Below, piece after piece: positions 45,666-53,688 of a stretch of DNA of 64,000 nucleotides. Each line of letters starts with the position of its first letter. Positions within the stretch are counted from its first letter, which is position 1. The notes beneath the pieces are model-generated. The model worked only from the letters and a program-made list of their open reading frames with translations, had not been told where the DNA came from and searched no databases. A program made the position numbers and the translations under genes. The DNA comes from Mesorhizobium sp. CA14 (GTDB taxonomy: Bacteria > Pseudomonadota > Alphaproteobacteria > Rhizobiales > Rhizobiaceae): assembly GCF_020165195.1 (NCBI RefSeq), contig NZ_JAIUHR010000003.1, positions 124,001 through 188,000 on the forward strand, written 5' to 3'.

Positions 45666-45845
45666 TTAACGACGTTCGCTTCCGCGGCCATCATGGTGGC
45701 CGCCGTTGTTGGCGCCCAGGCACATGGCATAGTAATCATCATGGTTGCTGCAGGAATTGATGGCCGCCTGCTGAGCATAAGCCGAACCAGCAAAGCCGGC
45801 GACAGCAACAAGGGCGAGAATTGCATTGCGAACAATCTTGGACAT
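45666..45845 (-). CDS. Small secreted protein, 59 residues
   Basis: A classical signal peptide (MSKIVRNAILALVAVAGFAGSAYA, given here by its start MSKIV and its end SAYA) is followed by a mature peptide of only about 35 residues rich in Asn, His, Gly and Cys (two Cys, about ten residues apart). The ATG has GAGGA 9 nt upstream and the gene has its own terminator, so it is probably expressed. No family is recognised. A metal-binding or envelope stress role is possible but not supported by direct evidence. Confidence 0.7.
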   Translation of the reverse strand: MSKIVRNAILALVAVAGFAGSAYAQQAAINSCSNHDDYYAMCLGANNGGHHDGRGSERR

Positions 45846-46153
45846 TTCGATTTTTCCTCTGTTTAAATTCCGGTCGAGCCGGTCGATGGCGGTTTTCCTG
45901 CAGTTTGGTTTCGGTTTGATGGCGCTTGAGCGCAAATTTGTTTCGAAACGGCAACGGCAGTAGCCAAGCCGGCCGGACGCATCGCAAGCCATGGCGGCTC
46001 GTTTGCACACAAATGTTTCAAAGGCTGTTCTTCTCGTTACGAGCCCTGCGCTTGTGTGCAATGCGGCGGAAACGATCGTCGGTCATCTAAGGCGTCATCA
46101 TGAAGGCGGCGGGATTGCCCCGTTACAGCCATGGCGAATTGAGGATAAACTTT
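45846..46153. other. Intergenic region between divergent small genes
   Basis: About 308 bp with promoters presumably facing both ways. Overlapping frames on both strands exist but lack ribosome sites and family likeness. Nothing else is recognised. Confidence 0.4.
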
Positions 46154-46327
46154 ATGTCGATCCTGAAGACGTTGAACCGCATGGGCGCGGCCTTGAAATA
46201 TGCGCAGGATGCCCGCAACCCAACGCGGATGCGCAACGGCATGCCGTCCGACAATCAGCTGGATATTTGCTGGCCGGTGATGCCGACAACCAAGCATCTG
46301 TCCTCGAACATTTGGGGCGGGATCTGA
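46154..46327 (+). CDS. Small protein resembling rhizobial DUF1127-like proteins
   Basis: 57 residues. MSILKTLNRMGAALKYAQ forms a basic amphipathic helix and LDICWP resembles the 'KDIGWP' ending of small DUF1127-like rhizobial proteins, with Cys in place of the usual Gly. GGAT lies about 8 nt before the ATG. Related proteins bind RNA or modulate phosphate and C1 metabolism in other alphaproteobacteria. Both the gene call and the family likeness are moderate. Confidence 0.5.
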   Translation: MSILKTLNRMGAALKYAQDARNPTRMRNGMPSDNQLDICWPVMPTTKHLSSNIWGGI

Positions 46328-46458
46328 AATAGCGATCGCTCGGAAGCCCAATCGTCGATCTGCGCATGGCAATCGTCACCTCGCGAGCCGCAGGCAACGC
46401 GCCGTAGCCGCGCTTCTCGGCACCTCCCGAGCTCGCCGCGAGGGTGTCGACGAGCGAT

Positions 46459-46692
46459 TTACCCGCGCCCTGCCTCGATGATACCGACCATCGCCCGGGT
46501 AAATTCGACCATGCTGTTTGCGGTGATGGCGGCATTGTCGGGAGATTGACCGATGTGCTCGGCCGCTCCGCAACAGGACCGGCGGATGCTGTCGTAATAT
46601 GGATCTCTCTCATCGTCCGGCAGTGCCGCCAAATTCAGGGCGCGACGGTGGATCATGCGCAGTAGCTGCGCCAATGCTGTTTCGACACTCAT
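46459..46692 (-). CDS. Hypothetical protein, 77 residues
   Basis: Starts MSVETALAQLLRMIHRRALN at an ATG with GGAG 8 nt upstream. The product is helical, with a PDDERDPYYDSIRR segment and a CC pair. Codon use is regular. I do not recognise the family. It is divergent from the second zinc-ribbon gene and shares with it an AT-rich upstream region at 46789-46887. Confidence 0.55.
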   Translation of the reverse strand: MSVETALAQLLRMIHRRALNLAALPDDERDPYYDSIRRSCCGAAEHIGQSPDNAAITANSMVEFTRAMVGIIEAGRG

Positions 46693-46788
46693 GCGTTTTG
46701 CTCCGCATCGGTCGAGCGTCTCGGCACACCGAGTGCCGGATCGTCGATCGGGAGAAGTCCCGATTCGAACAGGCTGCACCGTAGCTGT

Positions 46789-46815
46789 TAATATATCGTT
46801 GATTGCTAATATATC
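46789..46815. promoter_or_regulatory. Direct repeat TAATATATC x2 between divergent small genes
   Basis: Two exact copies of TAATATATC (46789-46797 and 46807-46815) lie 18 bp apart start to start, about two helical turns, in an AT-rich patch. They could be tandem operator sites or promoter elements. Confidence 0.4.
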
Positions 46816-46871
46816 TGGCCATCGATCCGGCATTGGCCAAGCAGGAATGTTGGCGGTGGCTGCAACTATCG

Positions 46872-46887
46872 TGTGACTTCTGTCACG
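46872..46887. promoter_or_regulatory. CRP/FNR-family-like site
   Basis: TGTGACTTCTGTCACG fits TGTGA-N6-TCACA with one mismatch. It is 77 bp upstream of the zinc-ribbon gene at 46964 and 180 bp upstream of the divergent 77-residue gene, a position suited to activation of the former. Confidence 0.45.
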
Positions 46888-46963
46888 GTTCTGTGCTGCA
46901 GCGTTCGGTATGGGTTTGTGGACGAGGGGCCTGTTGGCACGGCCTGCTCGGCCAGGAGGGATG

Positions 46964-47170
46964 ATGCCCCTGTCAAACGATCTGCACGACAAGAACCTGA
47001 TGTTTCAATGTCAGCGCTGCTCCAGGACGATCGTCAGGAAGGGCTCCTGGATCAAGAGCATCAAAACCTTCAGATGCGAAGGGTGCCGATCCGAGGTGCG
47101 GATGACATATGGGCACAAGCTGGCGATCTTCGAACGGCACCGGCACTTGGCCGTGAAAGGCTCAAAGTAA
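46964..47170 (+). CDS. Small zinc-ribbon protein (paralogue B)
   Basis: 68 residues. Cys pairs FQCQRC and FRCEGC frame a conserved RKGSW-x-KS core, and KLAIFERHRH follows. The start MPLSNDLHDKNL at 46964 has AGGAGGG close by (4 nt); an ATG at 46961 is adjacent. It matches paralogue A at 44836 in length and spacing of all four Cys. Orientation is opposite, so the two genes point away from each other and enclose about 2 kb of small genes. No function is known to me. Confidence 0.68.
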   Translation: MPLSNDLHDKNLMFQCQRCSRTIVRKGSWIKSIKTFRCEGCRSEVRMTYGHKLAIFERHRHLAVKGSK

Positions 47171-47500
47171 GCGGTTGAAGGCCGCCTATGCGCCGGAACG
47201 CGGATGGGCGTCGGCACGCATTCCCAATCAGCAACCGATGCGAAGAAACTGGCTGGGGTTCCTGGAAGCTTTTCGAACTTTCTGGGTCGCGCCTCAACCC
47301 GAATTGCGGGTGCTTATGGACAAGGTGGGGGACTAGATTCGGTTTTTGGATAGTTTGGGAGGCATCGACTTTCCGGGACATAAGCCTTCCTGATAGCGCG
47401 TCAGCACGAACCCTGATACGCGCCCCAAACGGGACATCCCCCGAGGGTGATGCCGACCCTCGTTTTCCTTTGCTGCACATTGGAGCAGCTGATCGTGTTT
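47171..47500. other. Non-coding stretch of 330 bp before the lysR gene
   Basis: No frame with a ribosome site or family likeness is seen. The only structured element is the terminator at 47442-47470. A short transcript between the zinc-ribbon gene and this terminator is possible. Confidence 0.4.
47442..47470 (+). terminator. Rho-independent terminator
   Basis: CGAGGGT-GATGCCG-ACCCTCG (7-bp stem, 7-nt loop) is followed by TTTTCCTTT. It reads in the direction of the zinc-ribbon gene 272 nt upstream and lies between it and the convergent LysR gene. Confidence 0.75.
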
Positions 47501-48388
47501 TTAGGAAAAGTGCTCCTCCAGATAGACGCGGAACTCCCGCTCGAACTGCTCTTGGAGGAGGGACAACATATGAGTGCGGCTGCGCGTTAGATAGACATGG
47601 CAGGGCACGTAGGGACGGAACGGCTTGATGGCGAGCGTTCCGCGCCAGCGTTCCGCAGAGAACTTGTCGACGATGGAGACGCCAAGCCCCTCGGCCACGA
47701 GAGCGCAGGCGGCGTCGCTGTAATGAGCCTCGAAACGAGTCTCGACGCGAACCCCCGCTTTGTCGAGGCTGCGGTCAACCGCCTGACGCGATCCGTCCTC
47801 GCGCCCCAGCGCGATGAAGCTTTCGTCGCGTATGTCAGAAGCCTCGATCGTCTCCTTCTCGCTCAACGGATGTTCCGCCGGCAGGATGCAGACCGAAGCG
47901 GTCTCGAAAATGAGGTCGCAGGTCGTCGCCGGATCGATTACCGGCATAGTCATCAGGCCAATGTCGAGCTGCTTGCTTGCTGCGAGTTCGGAGATCCGTA
48001 CTGAAGCCTCCGGCTCCAGCGCTAGCCGCAGCTTCGGATGGCGGCGGGCGAAGGCACCGATAAAGCGGGGTAGCACGTAGCTGGACAGCGCGGGATAGGC
48101 GCCGATGATCAGCCGGCCCGCATCGAGCTGCTGTATATCGGCCGCCAGCCGCCGCAGCCGCGCCATGCCTTTGACGATATGACCGGCCTCCTCGTGCAAC
48201 AGGTAGGCCTCCGCGGTCGGAGCCAACCGGCCGCCCTGCCGCACAAACAGCTGGATCTTCAGCGCGTGTTCAAGGTTGGCAATGTGGGCGCTGACGGAAG
48301 GCTGCGAGATGTGCAGGAGATTGGCTGCGCCGATCACCGTTCCTGCATCCATCACCGCACGAAACGCCTGCAACTGTCTGTAGTTCAT
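47501..48388 (-). CDS. LysR family transcriptional regulator of the adjacent opine-type operon
   Basis: 295 residues. The winged helix (residues 3-62, with VIGAANLLHISQPSVSAHI) and the periplasmic-binding-like effector domain are complete. Placement divergent to an opine-type transporter and dehydrogenase set parallels OccR and NocR of Agrobacterium, which sense octopine or nopaline, and similar regulators of basic D-amino acids. A LysR box lies 18-34 bp upstream of the start. The stop is near 47501 and the gene ends facing the convergent terminator. Confidence 0.9.
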   Translation of the reverse strand: MNYRQLQAFRAVMDAGTVIGAANLLHISQPSVSAHIANLEHALKIQLFVRQGGRLAPTAEAYLLHEEAGHIVKGMARLRRLAADIQQLDAGRLIIGAYPALSSYVLPRFIGAFARRHPKLRLALEPEASVRISELAASKQLDIGLMTMPVIDPATTCDLIFETASVCILPAEHPLSEKETIEASDIRDESFIALGREDGSRQAVDRSLDKAGVRVETRFEAHYSDAACALVAEGLGVSIVDKFSAERWRGTLAIKPFRPYVPCHVYLTRSRTHMLSLLQEQFEREFRVYLEEHFS

Positions 48389-48405
48389 TTTTCTCGACCG
48401 ATCAC

Positions 48406-48422
48406 TATAGGAAAAAGCTATA
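48406..48422. promoter_or_regulatory. LysR-type operator (T-N11-A) in the divergent promoter
   Basis: TATAG-N7-CTATA is a perfect interrupted palindrome of the LTTR-box class, 18-34 bp upstream of lysR and about 211 bp upstream of the solute-binding protein gene. It is the likely autoregulatory and activating site. Confidence 0.7.
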
Positions 48423-48632
48423 GAACACGAAGCTTTTCATATTTGTCAATTGCCGTTGTTTTCGCTTTATTCTCCACCTGCTGGGAGAAGTCTCCAGCTG
48501 ATTGGCGCCGGAACTGGCCATTGCGGCGCCGCAAATAGCCACTGAGCAGAGACTATCGCGATTGCGTCACTCTCCCCGATAGATAGATCGAGGCGGTCCT
48601 TTCGCGCGCTGCCAATCAAAAAGAGGGTAACA

Positions 48633-49499
48633 ATGAAAACGGGATTGATACGATGGATGGGCCTTGCGGCCAGCGTCCTCATTTTCCTCACCGGAGCCGC
48701 CCGCGCGGACGAGGCCGGCCAATGGTCGAAAATACGCATTGCGACCGAGGGCGCCTATGCTCCCTGGAATTATACCTCCTCCGACGGCAAGCTTGCGGGC
48801 TACGAGATCGATCTCGCCCAGGAACTGTGCCGCCGCATGAAGGCCGACTGCGAGATCGTCGCCCAGGACTGGGACGGCATGCTGCCCGCGCTCAACGCCG
48901 GAAAGTTCGACGCCATCATCGCGTCAATGTCGGTAACGCCCGAGCGGCAGAAGGTGGCCTCATTCTCTGTGCCTTACGCCAAGGCGCCCAACGCCTTCAT
49001 GATGATGAAGGACAATCCGCTGGCCTCGGAACTTGGCTCCAGGGTCGACTACAGCCTGAAGAAGGACCCGGAAGGCGCCAAGAAAGCGATCGCTGCGATG
49101 GCCACGGCGCTCAAGGGCAAGGTCCTCGGCGTCCAGGGCTCCTCGACGGCGGCGACATTTGCCACGGCCGAGCTGAAGGACCTGGTCGAAATCCGCGAAT
49201 ACAAGACAACGGACGAACACAACCTCGACCTAGCCGCCGGCCGCATCGACCTGGTCATGGGCAATATCACTATGCTCAAGGCCGCCATGAAGCAGCCAGA
49301 CATGGCCGGCGCAACCCTTGCCGGACCTACATTCATCGAAGGCGTTCTCGGCAGCGGTACAGCCAATGTGGCCATGCGCAAAGACGACACCGCGCTCAAG
49401 GCAAAGTTCGACGCGGCCATTGCCGAGGTCAACACCGACGGGTTCAACCGGACCCTAACGGAAAAGTGGTTCGGGGTTGATATCACGCCCAAGGATTGA
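48633..49499 (+). CDS. Opine/basic-amino-acid-type periplasmic solute-binding protein
   Basis: 288 residues with a signal peptide cut near GAARA. The mature start IRIATEGAYAPWNYTSSDGK and the AQDWDGMLPALNAGKFDAII stretch are typical of the NocT/OccT/HisJ cluster. So is the ending LTEKWFGVDITPKD. An insertion after FMMMKDNP, about 30 residues, occurs in the same place in opine-binding members. The ATG at 48633 follows AGAGGG. First gene of the plus-strand operon. The ligand is probably a cationic amino-acid derivative, but pocket residues cannot be verified by eye. Confidence 0.88.
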   Translation: MKTGLIRWMGLAASVLIFLTGAARADEAGQWSKIRIATEGAYAPWNYTSSDGKLAGYEIDLAQELCRRMKADCEIVAQDWDGMLPALNAGKFDAIIASMSVTPERQKVASFSVPYAKAPNAFMMMKDNPLASELGSRVDYSLKKDPEGAKKAIAAMATALKGKVLGVQGSSTAATFATAELKDLVEIREYKTTDEHNLDLAAGRIDLVMGNITMLKAAMKQPDMAGATLAGPTFIEGVLGSGTANVAMRKDDTALKAKFDAAIAEVNTDGFNRTLTEKWFGVDITPKD

Positions 49500-49561
49500 G
49501 TTCAGCCGGGCGGGCGCAAATGTGCGGCCCGCCCATCTTGTCCATCGGAAAAATTGATAGC

Positions 49562-50728
49562 ATGACCCAGTTTGTCGTTGTGGGTGCCGGGCTCCTCGGC
49601 ACGTCGATCGCCTATCGCCTCGTGGAACGAGGCCACTCCGTGACTATTGTTGAGCGCGACCATCCCGGCGCCGGCACCAGTGGTTCGAGCTTTGCCTGGA
49701 CCAACTCGAACGAAAAGAGTCCCTACAACTACCACCTGATCAATGCACTGGGGATGCGCGCGCACCGGGAACTCGAAAACGAATTCGGCGCCCGTCCCTG
49801 GTTCCATGGTGGCGGAGCGGTTGAATGGCGCTCGAACGCGCATGAGGCGCAAGAACTCGATGATCGCGTCGCCCGTTTGATTGGATGGAACTATGCCGCC
49901 GAATGGATTTCGGCGGACAGGCTACACAAGCTTGAGCCCGCCCTGGCTCGGGAGGCTTCAGGTGATGCGAAGATCGCCTATTTTGCCGACGAAGGCTGGA
50001 TGGACCCCGGCGTCTACATCGAATTCTTCCTCGGCAAGGCGCGCGACCTCGGGGCGAAATTGCGCCGCGAGAGCGTCACTGGCGTCGAGTTGAGCGGCGA
50101 CAAGGTCACGGGCGTCAAGACGGCGTCAGGAACGACGATCGGTGCAGACGTGGTCGTCAACTGCACTGGCCGCTGGGCAAATGATCTGGGTCAGGACGTG
50201 CGCATGACCTTCCCGCTGGCTCCCACGATCGGCCTTCTCGTTGTGACCGCCCCCGCCCAATCGGGTGTGCGGCGGGTGGTCCGCACGAGTGCAGTCAACC
50301 TCCGGCCCGATGGCGCGGGTCGGATCATGCTGCACAGCGAGCACGACGAACAAGGGTTCACGCTGGAAAGCAGTTCGGACGATACTTACCCCGCTGCTGT
50401 CGCGATGATCGAGCGCGCATCGCGCATCTATCCGGAGCTTGCAGGGGCCAGGCCCGACGCAATGCGGCTGTCGCATCGCGCGATCCCAGGCGACGGCGTG
50501 TCGGCCGTCGGTCCGGTCCCAGAAGTAAGCGGCTACTATGCTGCCGTCACCCATAGCGGAGCGACGCTTGCGCCTTGGCTCGGACAAGTTGTTGCCGCCG
50601 AACTCGCGGGCGACGCGGACAACGATGCGCTGCAGGATTTTCGGCCGGCCCGGTTCTTCGGACGCCAAACCGACACATCCGCGTCCACTCGGAAGGCCCA
50701 GCATGTTTCGACGACTCCGGACCGATGA
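49562..50728 (+). CDS. FAD-dependent oxidoreductase (DadA/DAO family)
   Basis: 388 residues. The FAD-binding GAGLLGTSIA dinucleotide motif is at the N-terminus, the second family signature VVNCTGRWAND in the middle and GYYAAVTHSGATLAPWLG at the C-terminus. Enzymes of this type oxidise D-amino acids, sarcosine-like secondary amines or opine-like N-substituted amino acids. It lies between the binding protein gene and the dehydrogenase subunits and overlaps the small iron-sulfur gene by 26 nt. A second DAO protein is encoded later in the operon, so the two may act on successive or different substrates. Confidence 0.87.
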   Translation: MTQFVVVGAGLLGTSIAYRLVERGHSVTIVERDHPGAGTSGSSFAWTNSNEKSPYNYHLINALGMRAHRELENEFGARPWFHGGGAVEWRSNAHEAQELDDRVARLIGWNYAAEWISADRLHKLEPALAREASGDAKIAYFADEGWMDPGVYIEFFLGKARDLGAKLRRESVTGVELSGDKVTGVKTASGTTIGADVVVNCTGRWANDLGQDVRMTFPLAPTIGLLVVTAPAQSGVRRVVRTSAVNLRPDGAGRIMLHSEHDEQGFTLESSSDDTYPAAVAMIERASRIYPELAGARPDAMRLSHRAIPGDGVSAVGPVPEVSGYYAAVTHSGATLAPWLGQVVAAELAGDADNDALQDFRPARFFGRQTDTSASTRKAQHVSTTPDR

Positions 50729-50999
50729 TTTGACCACGACGATCTTCTTCGATGGACGGCCATTGCGGTGCCGGCCAGGCGACAGCGTTGCCGCGGCATT
50801 GCTGGCTGCAGGCATTGAGCGGTTCCGCACGACGCCGGTCAGTGGAACCGATCGCATGCCCCATTGCATGATCGGCAATTGCTTCGACTGCCTGGTCGAG
50901 ATCGATGGGCAGGCCGACCAGCAGGCCTGCCTGGTGCCGGTTAGAGAAGGCTCCCAAGTGCGATCACAACTAGGCACGGGAAGGTTCGACGCAGCATGA
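50703..50999 (+). CDS. Small [2Fe-2S] subunit of an opine oxidase / D-hydroxyproline dehydrogenase-type complex
   Basis: 98 residues. Four cysteines Cys55, Cys60, Cys63 and Cys76 in the pattern C-x4-C-x2-C-x12-C form a plant-type ferredoxin [2Fe-2S] site. The N-terminal TIFFDGRPLRCRPGDSVAAAL matches the small subunits found beside OoxA/OoxB-like and HcnA-like proteins. Its start overlaps the preceding gene and its TGA overlaps the next ATG. It probably passes electrons within the membrane-linked or soluble dehydrogenase. Confidence 0.88.
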   Translation: MFRRLRTDDLTTTIFFDGRPLRCRPGDSVAAALLAAGIERFRTTPVSGTDRMPHCMIGNCFDCLVEIDGQADQQACLVPVREGSQVRSQLGTGRFDAA

Positions 51000-52453
51000 C
51001 CGATGCCCCGCGCACACACTGCGAGCTTGCCATTGTCGGCGGCGGCCCGGCAGGCCTGGCGGCCGCGGCACTCGCTGCGGAACTTGGCGTGGAAACAATA
51101 CTGTTCGACGAGCAGCCAACGCCTGGCGGACAGATCTATCGGAACATAGAAGCTAACAGCCGCAAGCACGACGCATTGAGCAATATTCTCGGCGCCGACT
51201 ACGCCAAGGGACTTGCGCTGGTGGAGCGGTTCCGCAGGAGCGGTGCCGCATACGAGCCCCTGAGCGCTGTCTGGCAGGTATCGGCTGCAGGCAAGCTCGG
51301 TGTATCGCAAAAGGGCCGAGCCTATCTGACGAGAGCCGGCAGGGTCATTCTGGCAACTGGCGCAATGGAGCGTCCGGTTCCGATTCCAGGATGGACGCTG
51401 CCCGGCGTCATGGGAGCAGGTGCGGCACAGACGCTTATGAAAGCGTCCGGCCTGGTGCCAGAAGAACCGACTGTGATCGCCGGTTCAGGGCCTCTTGCCT
51501 ATCTCGTGGCGCTTCAGGTCATGAAAGCAGGCGCGCCGCTGAGTGCCGTCATCGACACATCGCAAAAAGGACTGTTCGAGACCGGATTCGCAGCGCTGCC
51601 AGTGCTATCGGGCTTTGGTCGCGATCTGCTGAAGGGCCTGTCCTGGATGGCTGCGTTGCGAAAGGCCCGCATCCCCGTCTTCAGTGGGTGCAACCTCGCG
51701 GTCGAGGGCATTTCGCGCGTGGAGGCCGTCAGCTTCGAAACTCGCGGCAAGCGGCAGCGGCTGTCGGCGTCGCTTCTACTTCTGCATGAGGGTGTGGTCC
51801 CCAACAACCAGATCACCGCAAGTCTACGCTGCAGGCATGTGTGGGACACCGCGCAGATGGCTTGGCGTCCCTGGACGGACGAGTGGGGTGCAACGAGCAC
51901 GGAGTTGGTGGCCGTCGCTGGCGATGGCGCGGGTATCTCCGGCGCCAGAGCGGCGGCGCATCGTGGACGACTGGCTGCACTTGATGCTGCCTGCCGCATC
52001 GGTCGCATTTCGCGGGCCGAACGCGACGAGCGTGCGCTTCCCGAGCGTCGGCATCTCCAGCGGGAGGCCCGGTTCCGTGCGTTCCTCGACAGCACCTACC
52101 GCCCCACCGAAGCTGTACGCCGGTTAGCCGACGAGGCAATCGCCTGCCGCTGCGAGGAGGTGACAGCTGGCGAGCTGCGCGCGTTCGTCGCAGAGGGCTT
52201 CACTGACATCAACCAGCTCAAGTCCTTCTCCAGATGCGGCATGGGTCAGTGCCAGGGCCGCATGTGCGGGGGCACTGTCGCCCGCGTCCTGGCGCAGAGC
52301 CTCGAAACTGACATCGAGACCGTCGGCTACTACCGGTTGCGCCTGCCGGTGAAGCCGCTGCCTGTCGCTCAGCTTGCCGAGCTCGGCAACGCCGAACGCG
52401 ACTTGAGGCCGTCGCCAATGGGTGTCGACGGCGACCCGAGCCAGCGCGTTTGA
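50996..52453 (+). CDS. Dehydrogenase alpha subunit, OoxA/NoxA-like (FAD/NAD-binding plus BFD-type [2Fe-2S] domain)
   Basis: 485 residues. The first dinucleotide motif is VGGGPAGLAAA near residue 14 and a second is AGSGPLAYLVALQV near residue 163. The typical DEQPTPGGQIYR follows the first. The C-terminal BFD-like domain has Cys384, Cys386, Cys414 and Cys419 (CRC ... CGMGQC), ready for a [2Fe-2S] cluster. This domain order is that of opine oxidase subunit A and of the D-hydroxyproline dehydrogenase alpha subunit. It is coupled to both neighbours by overlap. Confidence 0.9.
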   Translation: MTDAPRTHCELAIVGGGPAGLAAAALAAELGVETILFDEQPTPGGQIYRNIEANSRKHDALSNILGADYAKGLALVERFRRSGAAYEPLSAVWQVSAAGKLGVSQKGRAYLTRAGRVILATGAMERPVPIPGWTLPGVMGAGAAQTLMKASGLVPEEPTVIAGSGPLAYLVALQVMKAGAPLSAVIDTSQKGLFETGFAALPVLSGFGRDLLKGLSWMAALRKARIPVFSGCNLAVEGISRVEAVSFETRGKRQRLSASLLLLHEGVVPNNQITASLRCRHVWDTAQMAWRPWTDEWGATSTELVAVAGDGAGISGARAAAHRGRLAALDAACRIGRISRAERDERALPERRHLQREARFRAFLDSTYRPTEAVRRLADEAIACRCEEVTAGELRAFVAEGFTDINQLKSFSRCGMGQCQGRMCGGTVARVLAQSLETDIETVGYYRLRLPVKPLPVAQLAELGNAERDLRPSPMGVDGDPSQRV

Positions 52454-52500
52454 GCGATGAGAAGCAGAAGCCGCACAATGGGACGGATTGGGAAGCCGCA

Positions 52501-53688
52501 ATGACCGCGACAGACGCAATCGTGATCGGCGGTGGCATCCACGGTTGCTGCACGGCGCTCCACCTCGCGCTGCGGGGCCTACGTACAATCGTGCTGGAAA
52601 AAAACACCGTCGGTCGCCACGCCTCGGGCGTCAACGCGGGCGGCGTACGGCAATTGATGCGCCACCAAGCCGAAGTACCGTTATCCATAGCCGCAATGGA
52701 CGCCTGGGAGCGCCTGGACGACCTGCTTGGTCCAGATCTGGCAAGAAACTGCGAATTCATCGGCAGTGTCGGGCAGATTGGCATCGCCGAAAGCGAAGCC
52801 GAGATGGAATGGTGCCATGCGCGGGTGACCCAAATGCGCTCGCTCGGCCACGAGTTTGAGGAAGTGATCGACGCCAGAGAACTCAGGCGTCTGGTTCCTG
52901 CCGCAGCCGATATCTGCCGTGGCGGCATCATCTCGCGCCGGGACGGTCATGCCAATCCGTTCCGCACGACGCAATCATTTCGGCTGCGTGCCGAGCAGCT
53001 TGGCGTCCGCTTCATGGAGCGGACGCGCGTGACCGGGCTCGAGCAGGGCGACCGCTGCTGGACCGTAGTGACCGAGAGCGGCGTCTTCAGGGCCGATATT
53101 TTGATCAACTGCGGCGGAGCGTGGGCCTGGCAAGTCGCGGAAATGGTCGGCGAGCACCTGCCCAGGACGCATTTTGCCTCGACGCTGATGGTGACGTCTC
53201 GCATGCCCCATTTCATCGACCCCGTGGTGATCGGCATCGACCGGGTGCTTTCGTTCAAACAGACGGAAGCCGGCACAGTCGTCATCGGGGGAGGGGTTCT
53301 CGGCGATCCCGACCTGAATAGCGAGACGGCTGACACCGTTGCGGACCGAATGGTGGTGAGCGCCCAGACCGTCTGCGAATTTTTCCCGATCCTGCGCCGC
53401 GCGACCATCGTGCGAAGCTGGGCCGGACTGGAAGCCCTGATGCCAGACGTCATACCGGTGATCGGTCCCAGTCAGGTCGCCCGCAATCTCTGGCACGCTT
53501 TCGGCTTTTCCGGGCACGGGTTCCAGCTCGGCCCTATCGTCGGCTCGGTCATTGCTGATCTGGTCGCCACTGGTGAAAGTGCCATTCCGATAGCCGCGTT
53601 CAACCCGGGCCGCTTCTCGAGCAACGACATGCTGGGGAGCACGTGCATTCCTGACCGCAAAGTCTCGCAGGAGGCTGGTCATGAATGA
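52501..53688 (+). CDS. Dehydrogenase beta subunit, OoxB/NoxB-like (DAO family)
   Basis: 395 residues. FAD-binding IGGGIHGCCTALHLALRGL at the N-terminus, the HASGVNAGGVRQLMRHQ segment typical of the beta subunit (His or Cys for the flavin near here), and the C-terminal HAFGFSGHGFQLGP. The ATG at 52501 with GGGA upstream is preferred; a TTG at 52450 overlapping the alpha-subunit stop would add 17 residues. With the alpha and iron-sulfur subunits it should oxidise an amine, giving an imine that hydrolyses. It overlaps the first permease gene by 8 nt. Confidence 0.9.
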   Translation: MTATDAIVIGGGIHGCCTALHLALRGLRTIVLEKNTVGRHASGVNAGGVRQLMRHQAEVPLSIAAMDAWERLDDLLGPDLARNCEFIGSVGQIGIAESEAEMEWCHARVTQMRSLGHEFEEVIDARELRRLVPAAADICRGGIISRRDGHANPFRTTQSFRLRAEQLGVRFMERTRVTGLEQGDRCWTVVTESGVFRADILINCGGAWAWQVAEMVGEHLPRTHFASTLMVTSRMPHFIDPVVIGIDRVLSFKQTEAGTVVIGGGVLGDPDLNSETADTVADRMVVSAQTVCEFFPILRRATIVRSWAGLEALMPDVIPVIGPSQVARNLWHAFGFSGHGFQLGPIVGSVIADLVATGESAIPIAAFNPGRFSSNDMLGSTCIPDRKVSQEAGHE

